From positions 1 to 64,000 of the forward strand of contig JAPJBO010000348.1 in the NCBI GenBank assembly GCA_030068145.1: a stretch of DNA of 64,000 bases. Reading direction: 5' to 3'. The notes under the pieces were generated by a model. That model saw only the letters and a list, made by a program, of their open reading frames with translations, made no database searches and had not been told where the DNA came from. This stretch comes from Diplonema papillatum. Its lineage: Eukaryota; Euglenozoa; Diplonemea; Diplonemida; Diplonemidae. Shown piece by piece: positions 1 to 9,533 of this stretch (position 1 is the stretch's first letter; every line of letters begins with the position of its first letter). Position numbers and translations under genes: made by a program.

Positions 1-1188
1 ACCTCTGCAGGGTCTCGTCTCTTCTTCCGGTGCCGCTGCTTGCACCCACCTCTGTTCGGTCTCGGAGATCGGCCGGGCTGAGGAAACCTCGATGCGTGTT
101 CCCCCTCCGGTAACACCGAAGACCCATGAGGGCGGTTCCGTTCCCCTCACCACTGCGAGCACCCTTCCTCTCTTCGGAATGACTTTGATTGCAGTCACCC
201 CCTCCCACCCTGCCGTTCTCAGAAAGGCTTCAGCCTGGGCTGCCGTGGTCCGTTTTGCAAATCCGTAGACGTCCCACGGCATCCCGTTCCTTTTTGGCAC
301 GGCCTTCTCTCCCACCGCGGTCCGGACGCGTTCTTCGGCCTCCGGTGCCACCCGAAGCCCGAGCCCGCGCCTGTTGGCCGCCAGCCTCCGTGCCTGCAGG
401 CGCCTTGCTAACTCCCTTGCCTCAGGGAGGGTCGTGTTGGCAGCCAGCCAGACGATCGGCCCTGCGTCCTTCTTATCGCGCACGAAAACGCCGCGATGAC
501 CCGATGCAGCCTCGAGCGTCTTCGCCTGCTCGCCGGTAACACGCAAAAGTGCGCCGATAGATCGCGCCGGGTCCTCGGCTCTACCGCGTGTCTCAACACC
601 GGTGATCCCGATGGCTCGGCCGTCAACGCCCGCCTCCCCTGCGAATCGCTGAAGGTAAGCTCGCAGGTTGCTAGTCGCCTCTTCCCACTCTCCCGGCGTT
701 GTGTACTGCCGGGGAACATGCACAGACAGTCGATGGGTGTCATCCCACTCACGCGCGTCTGGCATTGGCGCTTCCCTCATCGTCAATTTCGAACTGACTG
801 GCTTTTCTCCCAGCTGGAAGAGGGTCCCCGTCGTCGTCTCAACCCGGGTTCCTCGTCTGATTACGACCGGGCTTGTGTGCCCCTTCAGGCCTGCCAGCTC
901 TGGCACCGCGCCTAGCACCACCATCGCGCATGCTCCTTTTCGCACGCCTCCACCGTAGGCTTTCTTCGTCTCCGCACGACTCGCAATGGCAACGCCTGCG
1001 ATACAACCTTGCAGCGCCTGCACTTCGACGACCGGCACGTCCCAGTCCTCACTTCGCAGCTCGGCATGCTGCTTGCTCTTCTTCGCTGGCACCCACTGCC
1101 ATGGGGCCTCCGCCATTGTCTGCGTCGGCCGCATTGTCTCATCAGAGTCAACGCGTTGCCCAGGACCACCGCTCGGAGGTGCAGACAT
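1..1188 (-). CDS. Partial ORF1-like protein of a non-LTR retrotransposon (runs off left edge)
   Basis: I read the minus strand and found one frame open from an ATG at 1188 to base 1, about 396 codons with no stop, so the C-terminus lies outside the window. The protein begins MSAPPSGGPGQRVD. A later segment (about residues 295-360) has the pattern YGFAKRTTAAQAEAFLRTAGW followed by KVIPKRGRVLAVVRGTEPP. This alternates predicted strand, helix and strand, and resembles the RNA-binding-like region I associate with ORF1/ORF2 N-termini of protist LINEs. The link to retroelements is inference from this pattern and from the RT fragment at 23-25 kb; no zinc knuckle is visible in the part shown. The frame is also open upstream of 1188 to a stop at 1333-1335, but the first Met is at 1188. 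It could instead be an unrelated host gene. Confidence 0.55.
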   Translation of the reverse strand, partial: MSAPPSGGPGQRVDSDETMRPTQTMAEAPWQWVPAKKSKQHAELRSEDWDVPVVEVQALQGCIAGVAIASRAETKKAYGGGVRKGACAMVVLGAVPELAGLKGHTSPVVIRRGTRVETTTGTLFQLGEKPVSSKLTMREAPMPDAREWDDTHRLSVHVPRQYTTPGEWEEATSNLRAYLQRFAGEAGVDGRAIGITGVETRGRAEDPARSIGALLRVTGEQAKTLEAASGHRGVFVRDKKDAGPIVWLAANTTLPEARELARRLQARRLAANRRGLGLRVAPEAEERVRTAVGEKAVPKRNGMPWDVYGFAKRTTAAQAEAFLRTAGWEGVTAIKVIPKRGRVLAVVRGTEPPSWVFGVTGGGTRIEVSSARPISETEQRWVQAAAPEEETRPCRG

Positions 1189-1856
1189 GTTGATAATCGT
1201 TTGTGTGATTTTCTTGTTTCCCAGTCCCCGTCTTGTTGCGTTAGTGGTATGGTCCTTTGACAGAGTGAGCCGATGCCTCTCATCGTCTTGTTGCGTTAGT
1301 GGGGAGTCATTTGCAAGCAAATGAGTACCACACTATGCCAGCTTTTCGCTACGTGACTCCAGAAGGGTCACTTTTTCCGCGCTTTCGGCGCGGCGCAACT
1401 CTAGTCGGTTGCAGCTGTTCTTGGAAATTACTGACGATTTCATAATCCGAAAAGGAATCGGAATCTTCGCTTTCTCGTTTGCGCCGGTAGGCACGCCGCG
1501 ATGCGGAGGACGCGAGTAGCCGGGAAGAGCCGGCGGGAGGAAAAAGGGCCCGAGTCAGGGCCTGCCATCGAAGAGGGCCGGGCGGGGCCGGGTGGGCGCG
1601 GTGTGTTCGGGCCGGCGAGGCCAGTGCCGTCGTCGCCGAGATCGGCGCGTCGTCGTCGTCGTGCGCGCAGCGCGGCTGCGGGAGAGGCCGTGGGGGTGCA
1701 TGGCGCGGGTCGCTTCCTGCCTGCTGGCGGGGGGGCGCGCTTCGGGGGCGACTTCGTCGTCCGCCTCCTCCGGCCACGGCTGGTAGGTGTTCCAGGTGGG
1801 GACGGCGCGCGCCGCTTCCGGCCTGTGAGGCCGTCGCTCTCGCCTAGGCTGCGACC
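1189..1856. other. Leader of the minus-strand ORF and GC-rich spacer
   Basis: Bases 1229-1247 and 1284-1302 are the same 19-bp word repeated with a 55-bp period, as seen in tandem leader repeats of retroelements; this lies just upstream of the minus-strand ORF. From about 1490 to 1860 the sequence is very GC-rich with CGTCGTCGT runs. Long open frames occur there on both strands only because of base composition. I see no convincing gene. Confidence 0.35.
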
Positions 1857-2350
1857 CCAGATTTATCAGTGGTGCCCGTCTGCCGCCAGCGCTCACTGTC
1901 AAAAAGAGAAAGCAGTAAGTTCGTCGGACTGCGGTCGCCATGCTGTTGGAAACTCTGATGAGCAACCACCCCAGAAAAAGTCAACCTCAGGCCCAAGTCA
2001 GGGTACTCTCTTGCCAAGAGTCTTGGCAGGAGTCTTGCCAGGTGTTGGTGGAAACACCCACGGCATGCACCAGTTGGGTATTTCCGACCGGGTGCACGAG
2101 AAATCAGGGCTCGGAGTCCGAACTGCGGGCTCGAACCTTTCGCTTGTTGCGTCCTTCAGTTTTTGCTCGGAGTTGCATTGTACTCACACTGTGTCATTTA
2201 GTCCCGACAACAACGTGTTTCTAACAGGCAAGCTGCACTTCAATTGTAATACACTAGTGTTTTTGGGGGGGGTCTGAGACCCCCCAATTCCACGCCGTGT
2301 ATCGTTATATTACAATTGAACTCAATTGTAATTGGCCCCCCCCAGTAGCT
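1857..2350. repeat. Dispersed ~0.5-kb repeat, copy A (empty site)
   Basis: This stretch is repeated at 2889-4290. Shared landmarks in order are TTTATC(A/G)GTGGTGCCCG, the AGAAAGCAGTAAG block, GGTGTTGGTGGAAACACC, GCACGAGAAATCAGGGCTCG, a G-run/C-run hairpin around GTCTGAGACCCCCC, and the palindrome-like AATTGAACTCAATTG. Copy A has no insertion after GGAAACACCCACG (about 2060), so it is a natural empty site for the element in copy B. It is followed at 2350-2480 by TAGCTAGC palindromes and a short GTATAATACAATTGAAC repeat. Confidence 0.8.
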
Positions 2351-2888
2351 GATAGCTAGCTATAGCTAGCTACTGGGGGGGGCTAATTACTATTGAACCG
2401 TATAATACAATTGAACCGTATAATACAATTGAACTTTTTTTCGGGGAATCGGCGCATCCCAACCGTATAGTACAATTGAATTGTAATGTTACTGTGCGGC
2501 TGACACTTTCGCACTGCCGTTGAGTGTGAACCAGTCAGTGAGGCGGTTTCAGGGCCGTTTTCGTTTCGGCTTTTTTTTTGGAAAAGTCATGTTGGACCTC
2601 CAAAGCGGGGAAGAAATCTTAAAACGAGGTTTTGGTGTGCATTCCGAACCCGGATCTTCCAAAGGGTTTGAGCATGATCATGATGATGTCGCTGATGCCG
2701 GTGCTCGTGCCAAAGTCTTGGAGCTGGCTGTGTGCGGGGGTCATGAAGCACAAACATGGCAATGGGCCGGCAATCGCAGTGTGGCGGTGGCTCCGGAGCT
2801 GCTGAGCCAGCTCCGGAGTTGAGCTTCGGAGCCAGCCGGAGACACTGCCATTCGTGACCGTGGCCCATCGGATGGGACATCTTGTTAT
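2351..2888. other. Spacer between the two repeat copies
   Basis: This holds the TAGCTAGCTATAGC palindromes (2345-2380), 2-3 units of CCGTATAATACAATTGAA (2396-2480) and otherwise unremarkable sequence. The open frames on both strands have no recognisable protein features. I see no gene. Confidence 0.4.
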
Positions 2889-4290
2889 GCCCAGATTTAT
2901 CGGTGGTGCCCGTCTGCCGCCAGCGCTCTCTGTCAAAAAGAGAAAGCAGTAAGTTCGTCGGACTGCGGTCGCCATGCTGTTGGAAACTCTGATACTGAGC
3001 AACCGCCCCAGAAAAAGTGAACCTTAGGCCCAAGTTAGGGCACTCTTTTGCCAAGAGTCTTAGCAGGAGCCTCGCCAGGTGTTGGTGGAAACACCCACGC
3101 AGTGTGGCTCCTGGGGCCTGGCGCGTTTGGCGTGGCGTGGCGCGGCGCGGCGCGTTTGGCGCACCCTGTAGCCCCAAGGAAATTTAGGCTCCCTCGTCAC
3201 ATGCACGGGGCAAAAAGAGTGCCTCGGGGGAATTGATAATTTTCCCGGGCCATTTTCCAATGCACAAACAGTGGAATCTGGGTCTGGCAAAAGTTGTGGT
3301 GATATTTTCCCGCTGGTCAACGTAGAAGATCTTTTTCAACGACGTTTTGCTCGCCCTCAGCTCCGATGAAGGGAACGGTTCAAAATAGACTCGGGGACCC
3401 ATACGTATGTGTGTGGTTCGTGACTCCTCATAAGATGCAGAGCACCGGGCGGCAGGTTTACCACGGGAAGGACAGGAATCGTCCCCAGGTAGGTGACAAT
3501 TTCCCGCTGGTCCACGTAGCAACTTTTTCCCGACGACTTTTTGCTCGATTTTTTCTCGGATGAAGAGAACGGTGCCAAATAGACCCGGAACCGTAAGTGG
3601 ATCCCTGTGGTTCGTCGGCCTTGCATTGCCGCAGGGTACCATGGAATACCGTGGCGAACACGTCCAAACCGGTCCAAAAACGCTGCTTGCAGGGATCGAT
3701 CCCCTGGAAAAAGCTTGTTTTTCAGTGGCTCTAGAAGGACAGGGGGTGTGGGAAGGCACCAGAATAGGTTGACACCTTCTGAGAACAGGTTCTCTGGAAG
3801 ATTTCGTCATCGATCTTCTCATCGAAGAAAAGATTTGTCGGAACGCACGCCGGGATCGCAGAGAAAATGGACGAATGATGAACCCAAAATGAAAAGGTTG
3901 TCAATTCCTGGTGAAAACACTAAGGGCGCGCCAATCGCGCCAAACGCGCCAGAAAACAGGGTTTTCTGGCGCGGCCTGGCGCGGCTGGCGCAGGAGCCAC
4001 ACTGTCCCACGGCCTGCGGTATTTCCGACCCGGTGCACGAGAAATCAGGGCTCGGAGTCCGAACTGCGGGCTCGAACCTTTCGCTTGTTGCGTGAAGGTT
4101 TTCCCTTCAGTTTTTGCTCGGAGTTGCGTTGTACTGTCATTTAGTCCCGACAACAACGTGTTTCTAACAGGCAAGCTGCACTTCAATTGTAATACACTAG
4201 TGTTTTTTGGGGGGGTCTGAGACCCCCCAATTCCACGCCGTGTATCGTTATATTACAATTGAACTCAATTGTAATTGGCCCCCCCCAGCT
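2889..4290. repeat. Dispersed ~0.5-kb repeat, copy B, split by a MITE
   Basis: The left part (2889-3099) aligns with 1857-2062 and the right part (4005-4290) with 2063-2350, including the same G-run/C-run hairpin and AATTGAACTCAATTG block. The two halves are separated by a 905-bp insertion. Substitutions between A and B are scattered but frequent enough to suggest an old duplication. Confidence 0.8.
3100..4004. mobile_element. hAT-like MITE with CAGTG termini
   Basis: The element starts CAGTGTGGCTCCTG and ends in the exact reverse complement (CAGGAGCCACACTG). Next to each end are GGCGCG-rich subterminal tracts that are also inverted. The flanks are ACCCACG on the left and TCCCACG on the right, a 7-bp near-duplication; the empty site in copy A has this word once. 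CAGTG termini fit hAT-type elements, whose duplication is normally 8 bp, so one base may be lost or mutated. No transposase ORF is present. The interior (about 3230-3830) consists of inverted-orientation copies of the 204-bp unit that forms the satellite at 4.55-6.15 kb. Confidence 0.75.
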
Positions 4291-4549
4291 ATAGCTGAAA
4301 ATAGCTAAAATAGCTAAAATAGCTGACTGAGCATTTTCAACGGAAATGTCACTATTCCGACTATTTTCTCGGATTTTGTGCCGTTTTCCACAGTTTACCG
4401 GGATTTTTCAGGCAGATGATCAGCATGTGGTTCACCGTGCTACCCCCCCCCTTCATCGGGCTTCCCCCCTGACTACTGCACAGTAGGACTGGACCTGGGT
4501 CTGGCTTGCTGCACTCTGGCAGTCTCTGCTAACAATGCTGGTAGACTTG
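4291..4549. other. Spacer with AGCT-rich palindromes
   Basis: Contains GCTATAGCTGAAAATAGC-type AGCT words (4288-4330), then C-runs near 4440-4470. No gene seen. Confidence 0.35.
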
Positions 4550-6150
4550 TATCGTAGTGCCTGGGGGGAAACCCGACGCACCACAAACAATCCTTTTCAT
4601 TTCCGGGTCCATTTCTCGCATCGGAGCTGATCGCGAGCAGGAATTCGAAAAACGTCTGCCACGTGGAGTCACGGTGGACCAGCCAAGAAATGTCACCAGC
4701 CAGGGATCGATTCCTGTCCTTCCCACTGCAAACCTGTGGTTTCCAAGCCCGGTGCCTGCATCTTGTAAGGACCCCCGAACCACGCACATACTGGATGGTC
4801 CCTGGTCTATTTTTCACGGATCTCTTCATCAGAGCTCATCGCGAGCAAAAAGTCGTCGAAAAAGGTCTGCTGCGTGAACCAGTAACATAATGCCACCACC
4901 AGGGGATCGATACCCGTCCTGCTCAATGCACACCGGGTGGTTTCCAAGCCCGGTGCTCTGCATCTTGTAAGAACCCACGGACCACGCACATACTGGATGG
5001 TCCCTGGTCTATTTTTCACGGATCTCTTCATCGAAGCTGATCGCGAGCAAAAAGTCGTCGAAAAAGGTCTGCTGCGTGAACCAGCAACATAATGCCACCA
5101 CCAGGGGATCGATACCCGTCCTGCTCAATGCACACCGGGTGGTTTCCACGCCCGGTGCTCTGCATCCTATAAGAACCCACGGACCACGCACGTAGTGTTT
5201 GATTCCCGGGTCTATTTTTCACGGATCTCTTCATCGAAGCTGATCGCGAGCAAAACTTTGTCGACAAAGGTCTGCTACGCGGACCAGCAACAGAATGCCA
5301 CCAGCCAGGGGATCGATACCGTCCGTGTTCAATGCACACCTGATCAGGCTGGTGGTTTCTACGCCCGGTGCCCTGCAAATTGTAAAAACTACTGACCACG
5401 CACATAGTTTTCTGTCTCCGGGTCTATTTTTCACGGATCTCTTCATCGGAGCTGTTCGCAAGCAAAAATTCGTCGGAAAAGGTCTGCTATGTGGACCAGC
5501 GGGAAAATGTCGCCAACCAGGGGATCGAAACCCGTTCTTCCCAGTGCACACCGGTGGTTTCCACGCCCGGTGCCCTGCATCTTGCACGGACCCACGAACA
5601 ATGCACATACTTTTTCGTTTCCGGGTCTATTTTTCACAGTTCTTTTCATCGGAGCTGATTGCGAGCAAAAATTCGTCGAAAAAGGTCAGCTACATGGACC
5701 AGCGGGAAAAAGTTACCAACCAGGGGGTCGATACCCGTCTTGCTCGATGCCCACCTGGTGGTTTCCACACCCGGTGCCCTGCATCATGCACGGACCCACG
5801 AACCACGCGCATACTTTTTCGTTTTCGGGTCTATTTTTCACGGATCTCTTCATTGCAGCTGATCGCGAGCTAAAATTCGTCGAAAAAGGCCTGCCGCGTG
5901 GTCCGGCGGGAAAATGCCACCACCCAGGGGATCGATTCCCGTCCTTCTCAATCCACACGTGGCGGCTTCCACGCCCGGCGCCCTGCAACTTGTAAAGGGC
6001 CCCGAACCACGCACATAGTTTTTCGTCTCCGGGTCTATTTTTCACGGATCTCTTCATCGGAGCTGAAAACGAGCAAAAACTCGTCGAAAAAGGTTTGCTA
6101 CATGGACCAGCGGGAAAATGTCACCAGCCAGGAAATCGATACCCTGCACA
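4550..6150. repeat. Satellite of ~204-bp units, about 8 copies
   Basis: The landmark TCTATTTTTCACGGATCTC begins at about 4807, 5009, 5211, 5423, 5625, 5829 and 6033, giving steps of 202, 202, 212, 202, 204 and 204 bp; an earlier, more diverged unit lies near 4600. Each unit also contains GAGCAAAAA(T/G)TCGTCGAAAAAGG, GGACCAGCGGGAAAATG and CCAGGGGATCGAT. Apparent ORFs on both strands come from this repetition and shift frame between units, so I do not call a protein. Confidence 0.9.
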
Positions 6151-6391
6151 CGCCGTGACACGGCCCGGAGAGGGCGGGGGGGGGTACCAGGGGGGGGTTG
6201 GGCGACTCTGAAAACGAGAACGAGGCAGAAAATCTGGTTTCGTCGCAATTTTTTTGCATTTTTGGGCACCTACCTGAGGTTTTCTGACGAAAAAGACGTG
6301 AACATATTTTCAGTCGTCTGGGCAGCTATTTTAGCTATTTTTAGCTATAAATAGCTAAAAATAGCTAGCTGGCCAAATAGCTAGCTAAGTC
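6151..6391. repeat. AGCT-rich palindromic tract
   Basis: 6318-6390 is a chain of TAGCTATTTTTAGC and TAGCTAGC words that can fold into hairpins. The same motif class flanks the two 0.5-kb repeats (2345-2380, 4288-4330). G-runs occur at 6175-6200. Confidence 0.6.
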
Positions 6392-7561
6392 TCACACTGC
6401 ACCGTCTCCGTCACTGTCGTCTCCGCCGCCTCGGCCGCCGCGGCCGCGGCCACGGCCGCGGCCGCCATGACCACCGCCACCCCCGTCGCCACTGCTGCCG
6501 TCGCGGCCAGCACCACCCCTGTGATGCCCCCGTCCGCAGCACGCGTCGGCGTTCGGGCAGGTCCCACATCGCGTCAGCCGATGCGCCCGGCAGCACTGAA
6601 TGCGCAGGCCGTCGTCAGGGCGGTGGTGCACCTGGCAGCACTGGTCAACTACAAGGCTGTAGTTTCTTCGCATGCCAGTGCACACCGCGCACTTCTGCTT
6701 CGCGCAGGCATCGCAGACCGACTGCGTGCGGAGCAGAGGGTCCGCCTGCGCAGCCGGTACAAGCACGGGAAGGCGCGGGCGTTGCGGCAGAGGGGTGGGC
6801 ACGTCCCAGCGCAGCGAACGCTGTGCCCGCCGCGCCGCGTCGTACTGCGGGAACACGTCCCCGCCCCAGTTCTTCCCGTCCCCGGCAGCTGCCCGCGGAA
6901 AGCTCGTCCCCAGCACCCCGTGCGTCTCCTCGCCCCCGGCGAAGCGTGGGCGAGGTGTCAATCCCCCCCACAGCATCGGCGCCCCCAGGGTCCTCATCGA
7001 GCCCACCCGGACCTTCCGCTCGGCAGGCAACGGCGACGGCAGCTGCAGGTCCTGGCACAGGCGGCACAATGTCGACAGCATCGTCCAGAGGGTCTTCCCC
7101 CTCTGGTTGGCGGCGAGCCTTCGTATTCCCGGGGGGGCAGGGACGTCGACCCCGGTGTGGACCTCGAAGTCCACTGCCAGCTCAACGCACGACACCTCGC
7201 CTGCGTTGGTCCACCTCAGTGCCGACAGCCAGCCCTTGAGCGCCCGCATCGCACGGCCGCCGTACGGCCATCTCGGCGGCTCATCCGGAAGGCGGTCGAA
7301 GTCGAACAGGTGTTGCACCGCCGGCAGCGGCGCAGCTGCGTGCCAGGGGTGCATCGGTTGCACTGCGGAGAGGCGGCGTCGCTCCGCCTCCACGCGTGCA
7401 GTGTACACCGGCGCCATGAGGCGGTGAAGGGCCGCGACCTCCACCCGCATTCCTTCGACAATAACCCCATGCACACGCGTGCAAGACGGCCACCTCGCCC
7501 GGTCCGCCCGCAGGAGTTCGGCGAAGCAAGGACGGCCGCGAATCTCGTCGTAGGCGGGCAC
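6392..7561 (-). CDS. Orphan retroelement-type protein with Cys/His-rich C-terminus
   Basis: This is a long minus-strand frame of about 390 codons. It is also open further upstream to about 7664 and has no ATG at its 5' end, so the true start or an upstream exon is unknown. A central block (WLSALRW...CVELAVDFE... LGAPMLWGGLTPRPRFAGGEETHGVLG) is clearly related to the protein at 50948-51895 and to a decayed copy near 17.8 kb. After it comes a cysteine/histidine-rich stretch (CDACAKQKCAVC, CCQVHH, CCRAHRLTRCGTC, ADACCGRGHH) that looks metal-binding, then a GRGRGRGGRGG tail typical of RNA binding. Dispersed copies and position in repeat DNA suggest a mobile-element protein, perhaps Gag-like. I do not recognise the family. 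Confidence 0.6.
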   Translation of the reverse strand: MPAYDEIRGRPCFAELLRADRARWPSCTRVHGVIVEGMRVEVAALHRLMAPVYTARVEAERRRLSAVQPMHPWHAAAPLPAVQHLFDFDRLPDEPPRWPYGGRAMRALKGWLSALRWTNAGEVSCVELAVDFEVHTGVDVPAPPGIRRLAANQRGKTLWTMLSTLCRLCQDLQLPSPLPAERKVRVGSMRTLGAPMLWGGLTPRPRFAGGEETHGVLGTSFPRAAAGDGKNWGGDVFPQYDAARRAQRSLRWDVPTPLPQRPRLPVLVPAAQADPLLRTQSVCDACAKQKCAVCTGMRRNYSLVVDQCCQVHHRPDDGLRIQCCRAHRLTRCGTCPNADACCGRGHHRGGAGRDGSSGDGGGGGHGGRGRGRGRGGRGGGDDSDGDGAV

Positions 7562-7717
7562 AGGTGATCCGCTGTGTCCTGGACGCCCAGGTCGCAGTCC
7601 CTGCAGCCGCGGTCCAGCGGCGGACGCTGAGGTTCCGAAGAGGAGGATTCGGAGACGTGCTCGTCAAAGCTGCCGGTCGTATCAGAGGCGGTCTCTCACA
7701 CTTTTTCAACAATTCTT

Positions 7718-7840
7718 ACCATTCTCACACGGTTGCAACAAATGCTACCATTCTCACACAGTCGCAACAAATGCTACCATTCTCACACAGTCGCAACAAA
7801 TGCTACCATTCTCACACAGTTGCAACAAATGCTACCTTAC
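7718..7840. repeat. 29-bp tandem array, 4-5 units
   Basis: The unit starts ACCATTCTCACAC(A/G)GT and recurs at 7718, 7747, 7776 and 7805, exactly 29 bp apart, ending near 7840. Its reverse complement carries a GAATGG core, shared with the neighbouring arrays. Confidence 0.9.
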
Positions 7841-7847
7841 CAGGGCT

Positions 7848-7975
7848 GGTGCCCATTACAGCACGGTTTTGTTAGATTTGCCCATTACAGCACGGTTTTC
7901 TTAGATTTGCCCATTCTGTGTTTTCGAGTGCCCATTACAGCACGGTTTTCTTAGATTTGCCCATTCGGTGCGGGC
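7848..7975. repeat. 29-bp tandem array with GCCCATTACAGCACGG unit
   Basis: Three units of GCCCATTACAGCACGG followed by TTTT(G/C)TTAGATTT, with a 29-bp period interrupted by one variant (GCCCATTCTGTGTTTTCG). On the other strand the core reads TAATGGGC. Confidence 0.8.
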
Positions 7976-7981
7976 TAATTC

Positions 7982-8110
7982 CCATTCTCGAACACAATTT
8001 AACTTTTTGCCCATTCTCGAACACTCGCTAACTTTTTGCCCATTCTCGAACACTTTTTAACTTTTTGCCCATTCTCGAACAGTCGCCTAACTTTTTGCCC
8101 TTTCTCGAAC
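7982..8110. repeat. 29-bp tandem array, left arm of element A
   Basis: Units of CCCATTCTCGAACAC followed by about 14 bp ending AACTTTTTG, period 29 bp, about 4.5 copies. The same unit appears inverted at 9244-9400, so the two arrays can pair. Confidence 0.9.
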
Positions 8111-9243
8111 ATTGAAAATTGCCCAGGGTGGGATTCGAACTCACCACCCATACATCCAAAAAATCCCAGCCATTTTTGGGTTCGCCATTTCCGATTCCGA
8201 TTTCCGTCGGATCCGTTCCTCGAACAAGGTGCCAGCATTGTGGTTGGCTGCTGCGTCCCGGCTCGGTATCCTGGTTGCGCACTGGGTCATTGACACCGCA
8301 GACTACGGGTAAACGGTTTTCTAAACACAGATTCGTGCATAATTCAGGTATGCGCGAGTGACCAGCCCGTTCTACTTGTAGCGCTTCCTAATTCTGTGCC
8401 GAAACCTCTTCAGAATCAGAGCCACTGTTTTACCACGAGTAGTAACCAGCGACGGGCGCGACGTCACGAATGACTCCAGAGGAGGAGCGGGAGAGACTCA
8501 GAGCGGTAAGTAACGCCGCAGCCAATCAAGATTTGAGTGATGCTACTCTTACAGTAGAAGCTGCAAAGAAAAAGTGCCAGTCGTCTGAAAATAATCAGGA
8601 GCTGGCGGATGGTGACTGGATCTTGTCCTCCCTGCCGCAGGCTGGCAGGCTGAGAGAGAGACTGGAATTGCCGGCGAGCCGCCAGGGCGCATGGCAGGAG
8701 CCATTTCTCCTGCCATCATGCAGCCATGTGCCAAGTGTAACCGCCACTTCAACTCTGAAAAAAAAATGACCAAAAAAATTGGACCCCGAATTTTTGACCA
8801 AAAAATTTGACCCAAAAAATTTGTCCTAAATTTTTGACCCAAAATTTTTGACTGTCCTAAATTTTGACGACCCAAAAATTGACCGAAAATTTTTGACCCA
8901 AAATTTCGGTCAAATTTTTTGAATCACTTTGCTGCAAAGTTTGCAAGCTGCTTCTCCTGGTGTAGGTCAGTGAACTAAGGTCACTCAATGGCCGCCGCGC
9001 AATTTGCAAGCAAGACGAGCAAACTCAGTGAAGTCTGTGCCGGGTTTTTAAACGGGGTAGCTCGCACACCACCGTCACGTGTAGAAGAGCTTGAAGCAAC
9101 CAAGAACCCGAGTGTAGATGCCGAAGAGGCTGCGGCCTGAAGTTAGCAAGGGTACCGTCTTCGAATCAGTGAACGCAGCTGTTCTCGCGGTGAAACTTGA
9201 GGCAAATGTCTCGGGGAAGTGACATTTTCACCACAAAAACTGG

Positions 9244-9410
9244 AATGTTCGAGAATGGGCAAAAAGTTAAATAGTGTTCGAGAATGGGCACAAAGTTACC
9301 GAGAATGGGCAAAAAGTTAAAAAGTGTTCGAGACTGGGCAAAAAGTTAGCGAGTGTTCGAGAATGGGCAAAAAGTTAAATAGTGTTCGAGAATGGGCACA
9401 AACATAAGGA
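9244..9410. repeat. 29-bp tandem array, right arm of element A
   Basis: Units of GTTCGAGAATGGGCAAAAAG plus TTAAATAGT, 29-bp period with one shortened unit, about 5 copies, in inverted orientation to 7982-8110. It continues into GTACTATAATGGGAATT, which resembles the unit of the array at 42.4 kb. Confidence 0.9.
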
Positions 9411-9533
9411 AGTGTACTATAATGGGAATTGTCCCCATTCGGTGCCTCAAAAAGTGTCACTTGCAGGGTTCGTCCCCGAAAAAGTGCCACATGCAGGACT
9501 CGAACTCACGACCTTCAGACCTTCCGCTGCATC

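Larger units (their letters stand above)
7982..9410. mobile_element. Non-autonomous element A (inverted 29-bp arrays)
   Basis: Inverted 29-bp arrays (7982-8110 and 9244-9410) flank a 1.1-kb core. The core has a tRNA B-box-like word (8119-8150), a block at 8325-8590 also found at 10210-10400 (GATTCGTGCATAATTCA, later GCTGCAAAGAAAA), and a tract of alternating A/T runs and GACCC words at 8770-8930. There is no transposase ORF. Symmetry and a core shared with the next element support mobility; exact ends and target duplication are not resolved. Confidence 0.55.

Noticed and set aside
1501..2277. 258-codon plus-strand ORF
   Set aside because: Its first half is GC-rich Arg/Gly/Pro composition and its second half is a dispersed repeat.
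6467..7567. Plus-strand ORF opposite the orphan protein
   Set aside because: Antisense shadow; the minus frame shows homology to the 51-kb protein.
8119..8170. tRNA-like T-arm/B-box (minus strand, GAGTTCGAATCCCACC)
   Set aside because: No matching acceptor stem or anticodon arm lies at the right distance; probably a relic of a tRNA-derived SINE.
7718..9410. CRISPR-like regular arrays
   Set aside because: Units abut without unique spacers and the DNA is eukaryotic; these are tandem repeats.
9485..9530. Second B-box-like word (GAGTTCGAGTCCTGC, minus strand)
   Set aside because: The flanking T-stem does not pair and no acceptor stem is present.
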